From assembly GCA_003453735.1 (NCBI GenBank), contig DMNE01000017.1, positions 1,360-19,426 of the forward strand: a DNA stretch of 18,067 nt. The letters run 5' to 3'. Below are positions 1 to 7,116 of this stretch, piece by piece. The notes beneath the pieces are model-generated. The model saw nothing but the letters and a program-made list of their open reading frames with translations, did not search any database and was not told the origin of the DNA. A program made the translations under genes and the position numbers. Origin of the DNA: Nitrospiraceae bacterium (lineage in GTDB: Bacteria; Nitrospirota; Thermodesulfovibrionia; Thermodesulfovibrionales; UBA9159). Each line of letters starts with the position of its first letter. Position 1 is the first letter of the stretch.

Positions 1-83
1 TGAAGTGTTTCTTTCCGGAAGTAACCTGATGCCTGTGGCACAACAACTACAGTGAGGACTACAGAAAGAGGCGCTTTGTCAGC

Positions 84-359
84 CTATTCTTTTATTCTCG
101 AAAGTCTGTAGGTCACAAAACCATCCGGACAAATGACATCGACGTGTTCAGCCTTCTCCCACTCCATCTTCTCTGACCATCGCATGGCAAATGCCATTGG
201 ATGCACGGCAGCAAATGCGCGGCCGCACATCCCTCCAGGTTCCGGTGTTCGAGCAGCAAGGATGTATATTTCGCCCTTTCGGCATTTGGCTGAACCCGGG
301 CAAGTCCCGGATTCACCGCGGATGTCGACAGCTTCACATTTTATCTTATAATTAGCCAT
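84..359 (-). CDS. TIGR04076-like small Cys-containing protein
   Basis: A 91-residue protein of unknown function. It resembles the TIGR04076 family: a short N-terminal strand (MANYKIKCEAVDIRGE), a Cys-Pro near residue 20, a PEPGGMCGRAFAAVHPMAFA segment (about 39-58) matching the family's 'P-x-G-x-C-x-x-A-F-x-A-x-x-P' core, and a late Cys-Pro-Asp-Gly (77-80). Cysteines are at 20, 26, 45 and 77. This could suggest metal binding or redox chemistry, but that is inference. The ATG has a GGATG-like sequence just upstream. There is no signal peptide or membrane segment. It stands alone, so the neighbours give no hint of function. The family match is from memory and not from a search. Confidence 0.7.
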   Translation of the reverse strand: MANYKIKCEAVDIRGESGTCPGSAKCRKGEIYILAARTPEPGGMCGRAFAAVHPMAFAMRWSEKMEWEKAEHVDVICPDGFVTYRLSRIKE

Positions 360-433
360 TCATCCACATCGCTTTTTTTTGAGCAACGAATATGATAAAC
401 ATCCTTCGTACTTCACATAATTATATCACTCCC

Positions 434-468
434 TTGAAATGTACGCTTTACCATGGTAAACATTTCAA
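434..468. repeat. Nested palindrome, possible operator or cruciform
   Basis: A perfect 14-bp palindrome, TTTACCATGGTAAA (447-460), is flanked by an outer inverted pair TTGAAATG (434-441) and CATTTCAA (461-468). Five extra bases (442-446) separate the left outer arm from the core. It lies between the DMT transporter and the TIGR04076-like gene, both on the minus strand, upstream of the latter. A dimeric regulator site is possible; no regulator is identified. Confidence 0.5.
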
Positions 469-481
469 TCCTGCGCAGCAG

Positions 482-559
482 GCATCGGCATATAGCGGGG
501 TACGTGGTCAGCGCTTCGGTACCGCCCCCCGAGGCAACTATGTCCATATGGGCCGATGC
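482..559. other. Long imperfect stem in non-coding DNA
   Basis: GCATCGGC (482-489) pairs with GCCGATGC (552-559). The stem continues through ATAT (490-493) with ATAT (546-549) after a two-base bulge, giving 12 base pairs. Inside it GGGG-TAC and GTAC-cg-CCCC can form a second helix. This could be a small structured RNA, a repeat remnant or an IS end. I do not recognise a family. A short reading frame over it (392-592, plus strand) has no recognisable content. Confidence 0.35.
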
Positions 560-622
560 GGCCTCATACCTGACGCGAAGTCTCTATGCTGAATTCCATC
601 TCGTCTGCAAAAGGGTTAAATT

Positions 623-1489
623 CTAATGATACAGCACGATGATTATAAAACCAGCTAACATTAACAGGGTTCCCATAAAACGCTCTTTTATCCCCGATTC
701 TTTAAAAAAAAGGTAGCCGTAAAAGACCCCTATCAAAAGGCTTAGTCTTTTAACCGAAATCATATAGGCAACCCTGGTAAGACTCATTGCCGTCATATGG
801 GTTAAATTCATGAACGAATCGAGCATGCCTGGAGCTATTGTCGCCCTGATTGCACCTTTATTAAAATGTCCCCGTGATTTAAACAGCGCTACGGGAGTAA
901 ATAGTACAAATAGCATGATGTAATAAAAGATGCCGAAAAAAACTGGGGATGAGTGTTCGATAGCTCTCTTGCCTAGGGTGGAAGTGAAGCTATAAAGGAA
1001 GGCGACGGCTATCATCATGATTGCCCCTTTTTCTTTCTTTATTGCTGTAAATGGCGCCAGAATGCCTTCGCTGAATTTCCTGATATTTAGCATGTAGCCG
1101 CCGGCGGCGATGCACAACACTCCGAAAGCGCCGGGCAGCGATATGCTCTCGCCGAGGACAAGATAAGGGACAATGATGAGGAAGACGGGGGTGAGCGAAA
1201 GGAACGGCAAACTCAGACTCAATGGAGAGGCCTTCAATGCCTTTGTGTAGAGTATGAAAGCAGCGATTTCCAGAGGCAAAGCCGTAAGGACAGTTCTATA
1301 AAATGTGTTGTCAAGATGTGGAACAGGGATGAAGAAGAGAAGCGCTACGAGGACAGGCAGCGAGAATATGAGTCTGAGCCAGGCAATGAGATAAACGTTA
1401 TGAACAGACAGTGCCCTCTTGGTCAGCGCGTCGCCAGTTGCAAGCAAAAAGGCTGAAGCCAGGCCCAGAAGTATCCACAGATTAGTCAT
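623..1489 (-). CDS. EamA/DMT-superfamily inner-membrane transporter
   Basis: A 288-residue polytopic protein with about ten hydrophobic helices, arranged as two repeated halves of about 140 residues. This is the EamA (10-TMS drug/metabolite exporter) design, and the length is normal for it. It starts with a hydrophobic helix carrying GLASAFLLATGDALTKRAL, the usual first-helix signature with a polar/charged turn. The second half begins near residue 155 with another helix followed by GKRAIEHSSP. The C terminus is very hydrophobic and short. It should export or import a small metabolite across the inner membrane, but the substrate cannot be read from sequence. There is no clear Shine-Dalgarno before the ATG. 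It is monocistronic as far as can be seen. Confidence 0.85.
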   Translation of the reverse strand: MTNLWILLGLASAFLLATGDALTKRALSVHNVYLIAWLRLIFSLPVLVALLFFIPVPHLDNTFYRTVLTALPLEIAAFILYTKALKASPLSLSLPFLSLTPVFLIIVPYLVLGESISLPGAFGVLCIAAGGYMLNIRKFSEGILAPFTAIKKEKGAIMMIAVAFLYSFTSTLGKRAIEHSSPVFFGIFYYIMLFVLFTPVALFKSRGHFNKGAIRATIAPGMLDSFMNLTHMTAMSLTRVAYMISVKRLSLLIGVFYGYLFFKESGIKERFMGTLLMLAGFIIIVLYH

Positions 1490-2028
1490 TTATCTATTTT
1501 AAGATTTTAGACTCAGGCATCTATATGACCACTTCGCTACATGGCACCTCTTGATTTAGGGCAACAACTTTCATTTGTTCTCAGTATAGCACGACTGCCA
1601 AGAAAGGAAGTAGTCAACACAGGGCCTAAGGCGACCTGGGGACTTTCACGAAGGGGCGTGGTTATCCAGGCCCCTCTTTGTACTGAGATTACAGCGCTTG
1701 GGGATCAGGCTCACGTCAAGGCAAACAGACATGTAGCGCATGGAAACGAAATAAAGTAATGAATTCATAGATGTAGCTGTAGGACACATTTTGGGAGTAC
1801 ATTAAATCTTTCTGCTTCAGCATTCCCGCGTGACGAATAGGATATATAACGAGCTAACTGTCCGACAGATAATAATTAAATATCTTTTTTTATGAGACTA
1901 TGTAGCCGCTAACAAGCGTAAAGGAATAAAAATTGCTTCTTTTTTGTGGGAGCGTATGTTCGATTAGTGTACAAAGGGTGCGTAATCTCATCCAATAAAC
2001 AGAAGCCAGTAGTGGTTGCATTCGAGAG
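1490..2028. other. Intergenic stretch without convincing gene
   Basis: About 540 bases between two divergent genes (DMT transporter on minus, kinase on plus). One 72-codon frame (1541-1759, plus) shows no family features. The only clear structure is the hairpin at 1652-1675. The last 150 bases are AT-rich and probably hold the kinase promoter, but no strong -35/-10 pair is visible. Confidence 0.5.
1652..1675. other. GC-rich hairpin
   Basis: AGGGGC-G-TGG, loop TTAT, then CCA-G-GCCCCT: a 10-bp stem with one internal G-G mismatch and a tetraloop. Only a short pyrimidine stretch (CTTT) follows on the plus strand, so it is a poor rho-independent terminator. Its role is unknown. Confidence 0.45.
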
Positions 2029-3081
2029 ATGGCAGAATTAAAAGGCTTTGAAAGAGACTCCAAGAGCGCTGAGGAGATGTTGCAGTTGACCCGATTTACA
2101 GTGGACAATGTCGCCGATGCTGTCTACTGGATGGACTCCAAGGCTCAGATAGCCGATGTGAACGAGACTGCGTGCAGCATGCTAGGCTATACGCGCGAGG
2201 AGTTGCTTAACCTCACTGTGTTCAACATCGATCCGGACTTCACGGCGGAAAAATGGGTAGAGGCCTGGGATGCGCTCAAGGGCCAAGGCAAGATGACGCT
2301 CGAGACCAAGCACCGAACGAAAGACGGGCGAATTATACCCGTGGAAATTATGGCCAACTACGTCAGCTTTGGTGGTAGAGAACTCGACTGTGCATTCGCT
2401 CGTGATATCACCAAGCGGAAGCTTGTTGAGAAACGGTTGGAAGCCTCACTCAGAGAAAAGGAAACCCTTTTGCGAGAACTCTATCATAGGACAAAAAATA
2501 ATATGCAAGTTATTTCCAACCTTATTGACCTTCAAGTAGTATCAGTCGTTGATGAACAAACGGTGAAATTATTCAGAGAAACTCAAAACAGAATCAAAGC
2601 TATGGCTCTTGTACATGAGAAACTCTATCAATCTAAAGACCTATCAAACCTAAATCTGAAAGATTACGCAAGTGATCTCGCAAATGCTTTGCTGGAAAGC
2701 TATCGGCTGAGTGCAGACAGAATATCTTTTAAACTCGATGCTGAAAATATTTCCGTATCGATTGATACCGCTACCCCATGCGGACTGATTATAGCTGAAC
2801 TGATGTCAAATGCTCTTAAGCATGCTTTCCCCAGCGGTCAACGAGGAGAGATCAGCTTAGCATTACACCAGTCAGAAGAAGGGGAGATAGATATACGTTT
2901 CAGCGATAATGGGATCGGCTTGCCAAAGGGCTTTGGTTTTAGAACTACGAGATCCTTGGGATTAAATCTTGTAAAGAATCTGACTGAGAAACAGCTTATG
3001 GGAACAATTGAACTGAACGCAGACCACTCAACAGAGTTCCACATAAAATTCAAAGAACCACTATATAAAAAAAATGGATAA
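2029..3081 (+). CDS. PAS-HisKA_2 sensor histidine kinase, cytoplasmic
   Basis: A 350-residue kinase with no membrane helix. A PAS domain spans about 20-130 (VADAVYWMDSK, then NETACSMLGYTREELL and the closing DITKRK). A short linker coil (130-150) leads to a HisKA_2 dimerisation/phosphoacceptor region with ELYHRTKNNMQVISNLIDLQ; the acceptor is His153. The HATPase domain follows, with N-box ELMSNALKHAF (257-267), G1 box DNGIGLP (293-299) and a final SLGLNLV (309-315). It probably senses a cytosolic signal and phosphorylates the adjacent receiver, whose start codon overlaps its stop (8-base overlap). Base composition changes sharply near the PAS-kinase junction: about 55% G+C in sampled PAS lines against 35-38% in sampled kinase lines, suggesting a mosaic gene. 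The ATG lacks a strong ribosome-binding site, and the frame is open upstream to 1930 without a better start. Confidence 0.9.
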   Translation: MAELKGFERDSKSAEEMLQLTRFTVDNVADAVYWMDSKAQIADVNETACSMLGYTREELLNLTVFNIDPDFTAEKWVEAWDALKGQGKMTLETKHRTKDGRIIPVEIMANYVSFGGRELDCAFARDITKRKLVEKRLEASLREKETLLRELYHRTKNNMQVISNLIDLQVVSVVDEQTVKLFRETQNRIKAMALVHEKLYQSKDLSNLNLKDYASDLANALLESYRLSADRISFKLDAENISVSIDTATPCGLIIAELMSNALKHAFPSGQRGEISLALHQSEEGEIDIRFSDNGIGLPKGFGFRTTRSLGLNLVKNLTEKQLMGTIELNADHSTEFHIKFKEPLYKKNG

Positions 3082-3448
3082 AGCAATTAAGAAAAAGATA
3101 TTGATAGTAGAAGATGAAGTTATTGAAGCTATGTTCCTAAAGAACATCTTGGAACTATGGGGTTATGAGGTATGTGAAATTACAACATCGGGGGATGACG
3201 CTATTACGGAAGCCGAGACAGAGAAGCCGGATTTAGTATTAATGGATGTACACATACCTGGAACACTAAACGGGATTGAATCTGCCCACATGATCCGCTC
3301 TCAGGCTGGGATACCTATTATTTTTATGACTGGATATTCAGATGAAGAGACAAGACAAAAGGCACGTAGTGCGCAACCAGCTGAATATTTCATCAAACCG
3401 CTCAATTACGACAAACTGAAAGACGCGCTGAAGTCTATAATTCATTAA
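3074..3448 (+). CDS. Stand-alone response regulator receiver domain
   Basis: A 124-residue CheY-like domain with no output domain. The acid pair is Glu13-Asp14 (IVEDE), the phosphoacceptor is Asp58 in LVLMDVHIPG, the switch threonine is Thr86 (IIFMTGYSD) and the conserved lysine is Lys108 (YFIKPL). 'GTLNGIE' after the Asp is typical of receivers paired with HisKA_2/HWE kinases. It overlaps the kinase by eight bases, so the two are translationally coupled and very likely cognate. It acts as a phosphorelay shuttle or single-domain regulator; the downstream target is not in the window. Confidence 0.92.
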   Translation: MDKAIKKKILIVEDEVIEAMFLKNILELWGYEVCEITTSGDDAITEAETEKPDLVLMDVHIPGTLNGIESAHMIRSQAGIPIIFMTGYSDEETRQKARSAQPAEYFIKPLNYDKLKDALKSIIH

Positions 3449-3530
3449 AAAAAGGACATGTACGAGGAATGCAGCAATGGAAGGCGGTTTTTTTATCGGC
3501 AACAGATATAAGGCCAAACCTATGTCGGTA

Positions 3531-3625
3531 TCAGTTAGCAGGTGAACTTTGTGCCGACCGCAGACAACCTCGGTCTGCCTTGGATCCGGCAAGCACGACG
3601 ACGGGAATACGCTTCAGTCCGGCAT
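3531..3625 (-). pseudogene. Remnant of an Rcp1-type response regulator
   Basis: An ATG (3625) follows directly after the stop of the kinase remnant upstream, the usual place for a partner receiver gene. After ATG-CCG-GAC the frame stops. One base over, the sequence reads GLKRIPVVVLAGSKAD..CLRSA, closely resembling the beta4-alpha4 segment 'DLKRIPVVVLTTSxAEEDILRS' of small Rcp1-like receivers that follow bacteriophytochrome and CheBR-type kinases. The N-terminal half, including the phosphoacceptor Asp, and the C-terminal Lys region are absent. It looks like a receiver collapsed by internal deletion, joined around CCGGAC/CTGAAG. The match is from memory. Confidence 0.55.
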
Positions 3626-3627
3626 GG

Positions 3628-5167
3628 TTATGCCCCCTTTTTCTTTGGAAGGGTAAAATAAAATGTTGCGCCCAGTCCAATGGCTTCTTCGGCCCAGACC
3701 GCCGATCCCCTCCGACTTGCCAAGGAACAGATATCCGCCGGGATTCAGCGCGAAGGTGAACAGCGGAATGAGCTTCTGTTGGGTGTCGGTATCCAGATAG
3801 ATCAAAAGATTGCGGCAACTGATGAGGTCCATCTTGGAAAAGGGAGGATCGGTAATTAAGTTTTGGACAGTGAAGACCACCGACTTGCGGAGCGACTTGC
3901 TGACCTGGTAGCCTTGGTCTTCCCTGATGAAGAACCGTGATAGACGTTCTGGCCCCACATCCACAGCTATGCTCTCCGGGTAGATGCCCTGGCGGGCGAA
4001 TTCCAACGCCTCTTCATCGATGTCCGTGGCGAATACCTGCATGGGACAGTTCTTGCGGACCTCGGTAATTTCTTCCATCATCAGCATGGCCAGGGAGTAA
4101 GCCTCCTCCCCGGAGGAGCAGCCGGCGATCCAGATCCTCAATGGCTCGTCGGCCTGTTTGGAACGGACCAGCGGGGCTATAGCCTTCTGCCGGAGGTCCT
4201 TGAAAGCCTCCGTGTCCCGGAAAAACGAGGTGACGTTGATAAGCAGGTCCTTGAACAACTGGGTCACCTCATCGGTGTCCTGCCGAAGCAGGTCGTAATA
4301 TCGGGCAACGTCAGAGATACGATGCAGGCCCATGCGGCGTTCGACACGACGCAGGACCATGCTCTTCTTGTAGAATCGAAAATCGCGGCCCCTTTGGGTC
4401 ATCACCAGGGACAGAATGTCCTGAAGGCCTCCGGGTTTTCCTGTGCCCTCAAGGACGGCCTCCGGCTCTCCACCTCTGACATAAGGATGCCAGGGATAGG
4501 TCAGGAGAGCTTCAGGCATACGGTTCGGTGAAAGAACGAAATCCACCAGCCCTGTGGCGACCGCACTGCGAGGCATGTCGCCAAATTGGGCCGTCTGCGG
4601 GTCCTGCGCGATGACCAGCCCGCCTGCGCCACGGACTGCCCGCGCCCCCAGGGTCCCCATCCGAACCTGCCCCAGAAAAGACGATGCAGATCGCACGTTC
4701 CTGGCGGTCCTCCGCCAATGAGCGAAAGAAGAAATCGATGGGCATTCGAATACCGCCATGTTTGATAGGCTCGACCAGGTGCAGAACTCCTTCGCGGATC
4801 TCCAGGTACTGATTGGGCGGAATGACATAGACACAGTTGGCTTCAACACGCGCCTGGTCCCGGGCTTGAACAACCCTCATGCACGTATGCTGGGCCAGGA
4901 GTTCCGGCAACAGGCTCTCATGGGTGGGGGCCAGATGCTGGATAACTACAAAGGCGGCCCCACTGTCATCGGACATGGCTGTGAAGAAGGTCTTGAAGGC
5001 TTCTAATGAGCCGGCAGAACCGCCCATGCCGACCACGGGGATGCCTGAAGCAATATCGATCGATTCGGGTTCAACATCGGGCATCGTCGGCATGCCGGAC
5101 CCGCCTTCGGCCTCGGGTGCGCCTGACTGCCTCCGCTTCTTACTATGCTGCTGTTTAACTTTTTCAT
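3628..5167 (-). pseudogene. Decayed CheB-CheR-histidine kinase hybrid
   Basis: This was a large chemosensory hybrid. Reading minus strand from 5167: ATG-AAA-AAG is the likely original start. Restoring one A in the A5 run (5160-5164) gives MKKVKQQHSKKRRQSG and runs into the CheB frame. The CheB methylesterase domain follows (GIPVVGMGGSAGSLEAF, IQHLAP, VIPPNQYLEI, PIDFFFRSLA). At FSGAGSDG an extra base in the CCCC run (4655-4658) shifts the frame; dropping it restores GSDG-TLGARAVRGAGG and reading continues through a CheR methyltransferase (RDFRFYKKSMVLRRVERRM, LLINVTSFFRD, AGCSSGEEAYSLAML, DLISCRNLLIYLD, GGYLFLGKSE). Immediately after GKSE, in another frame, comes GSAVWAEEAIGLGATFYFTL, the extreme C terminus of a histidine kinase, ending at TAA (3628-3630). 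The PAS and kinase core expected between them is missing. At least two frameshifts plus one large deletion make it non-functional. Confidence 0.85.
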
Positions 5168-5744
5168 CACGGGTCCGCCTCTATTCCCTTTTGTGGGTTT
5201 CGCTCCGTACCATGCATAGGCTTTTTGTTCGCTCCACCGACAAGTTCCCAAATAGTGGAGAAAATCGATATACCACGGCTTTCTCCGTTCCTTTCAGATT
5301 TTCCACATGACCTGACAATTATTATGCGGAGCCAGTATTTTCGGATTGACAAGCAGACTTTGGTACAATTCGACAGCTCTGAAAATTCTAAAAAAAAATA
5401 AAATCAAAGGCCTTACCCCTGAATAGCCATTTGTAGTCACTATTATAGCAGATTCAAAAAGGTGTGACGTTCAGGAAGGGCAGTAGACTGCCCACAAACT
5501 GGCGGAAGAAGCAATGTTAGCATCGCTCGAGGACGTGCCAAAAGCACCTCTGGGACGGCCCTCGCAGACAAGGTATGTTTTGTCGAATGGCGGGCTAGAA
5601 AAATAAAAATGTCGACCGCATTCCTAGAAAAATCGCTGGTTGCAGTATAATTTAATAAAGGCTTCATAATACTAGAGTGCCTTTTCTTATGAAATTCATT
5701 CAATCAATGGTACTTACCTGAACAAAGGATTTAGGGGAAGATAG
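5168..5744. other. Intergenic stretch between pseudogene and POT gene
   Basis: About 580 bases of divergent upstream region. No supported gene. There is a TATAAT at 5646-5651 but no good -35 at 17 bases. A small perfect hairpin, GGGCAG-TAGA-CTGCCC (5478-5493), has no T-tract on either strand. Frames of 60-86 codons on the minus strand have no recognisable features. Confidence 0.5.
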
Positions 5745-7064
5745 ATGCGAGACGCGATTGCCGTCACCGAGAAGGGAACCGGAAGTCAGAGACATCCTAC
5801 CGGCCTATATGTCCTTTTTTTTACGGAAATGTGGGAGCGGTTTTCCTATTACGGAATGCGGTCACTGCTGGTGTACTACATGATCAAGCACCTGCAGTTC
5901 ACGCAGGAACGATCGTCGGAGATTTACGGGCTCTATACCGGGTTTGTCTACTTCACCCCGCTCTTCGGCGGTATGCTTGCTGACCGGCTCCTCGGGCAGC
6001 GGCGAACCGTGATCCTGGGAGCCGTGCTCATGGCTATCGGACATTTCCTGATGGCCGTTGAGCGCACGTTCTTCCCGGCACTGATCTTCCTGATCCTCGG
6101 AAACGGGGCCTTCAAGCCGAATATCTCGACACAGGTCGGGGCGCTGTACCATCAGGGCGATCATCGTCGCGACCGCGCATTCAGTGTCTTCTACATGGGA
6201 ATAAACCTCGGGGCGTTCTTTTCACCTCTCGTGTGCGGAACTCTGGGTGAGAAAATCGGGTTCCACTGGGGCTTTGGCTGCGCTGGCGTCGGCATGGTGG
6301 TCGGGCTTGTCGTGTATCTCCGGGGCCAGAAGTACCTTGCTCCCGATCTGATCATGCAAAAAAAAGGATCTAAACAACGGACGTCTTCAGAACCGATGAC
6401 GCATGAGGATTGGCTGAAGATCGGTGCGATTTTCGTTATGATGGCTCTGAGCATCCTCTTTTGGAGCGTTTACGAGCAACAGGGCAACACGATGGCGCTC
6501 TGGGCCGATGCCTATACTGATCGGATGATCTTCGGCTGGGAGATGCCAGCCTCGTGGTTTCAATCTTTCAATCCACTCATGATCTTTATGTTCGTTCCGC
6601 TGCTGAACATCTTCTGGGGGTGGCAGGACCGAGGCGGAAAAGAACCTTCGAGCATCGCCAAGATGGGAACCGGCTGCATCCTGCTTGCCGCAGCTTTCCT
6701 GATCCTGATTCTGCCGGCCCGGGAACTGGCGGTCAACCCCAAGGCGAGCCTCTGGTGGCTCGCGGCCTGTGCGTTGGTGCTGACGATCGGGGAGATCTAT
6801 TTTTCACCGATCGGTCTGTCCTTGGTGACCAAAATAGCTCCCGCCCGAATAGTCTCCATGATGATGGGCGTCTGGTTCCTCTCGAGCTTTTTTGGCAACT
6901 ACCTGTCGGGCTATCTTGGAACGTTCTGGGAGAAAATGTCCAAGGAGAATTTCTTCCTGCTGATGTTCGCCCTGTCCTTCGCGGCTGGACTTGCGTTCTT
7001 TGCCCTCCTAAAGCCTCTGAAAAAAGCGATCGGACATGGCAAACAGACCGCTACGGATGTGTGA
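5745..7064 (+). CDS. POT/PTR-family proton-dependent oligopeptide transporter
   Basis: A 439-residue major-facilitator protein with about twelve helices. The POT proton-coupling motif ExxERFSYYG is intact at residues 28-37 (EMWERFSYYG). GNGAFKPNIST (119-129) and FSVFYMGINLG (146-156) match the two PTR2 signatures. Family members import di- and tripeptides by proton symport across the inner membrane. The length is a little below the usual 450-500 residues, with short loops. The chosen ATG follows AGGGGAAGATAG, a good ribosome-binding site. It is followed after 52 bases by a synthase-fusion gene on the same strand, so co-transcription is likely. Peptide specificity cannot be read from the sequence. 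Confidence 0.93.
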   Translation: MRDAIAVTEKGTGSQRHPTGLYVLFFTEMWERFSYYGMRSLLVYYMIKHLQFTQERSSEIYGLYTGFVYFTPLFGGMLADRLLGQRRTVILGAVLMAIGHFLMAVERTFFPALIFLILGNGAFKPNISTQVGALYHQGDHRRDRAFSVFYMGINLGAFFSPLVCGTLGEKIGFHWGFGCAGVGMVVGLVVYLRGQKYLAPDLIMQKKGSKQRTSSEPMTHEDWLKIGAIFVMMALSILFWSVYEQQGNTMALWADAYTDRMIFGWEMPASWFQSFNPLMIFMFVPLLNIFWGWQDRGGKEPSSIAKMGTGCILLAAAFLILILPARELAVNPKASLWWLAACALVLTIGEIYFSPIGLSLVTKIAPARIVSMMMGVWFLSSFFGNYLSGYLGTFWEKMSKENFFLLMFALSFAAGLAFFALLKPLKKAIGHGKQTATDV

Positions 7065-7116
7065 TATGGAATCCACCTATCATTCCTTTTTCCATATCTT
7101 TTGATTACAACTTCAA

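Noticed and set aside
1541..1759. 72-codon plus-strand frame
   Set aside because: No ribosome-binding site, no domain, and it contains a strong hairpin; treated as non-coding.
3338..3592. 84-codon minus-strand frame downstream of the receiver remnant
   Set aside because: It is antisense to the plus-strand receiver gene and has no recognisable content.
5346..5369. TTGACA followed by TACAAT as a promoter
   Set aside because: The spacer is only 12 bases, too short for sigma-70.
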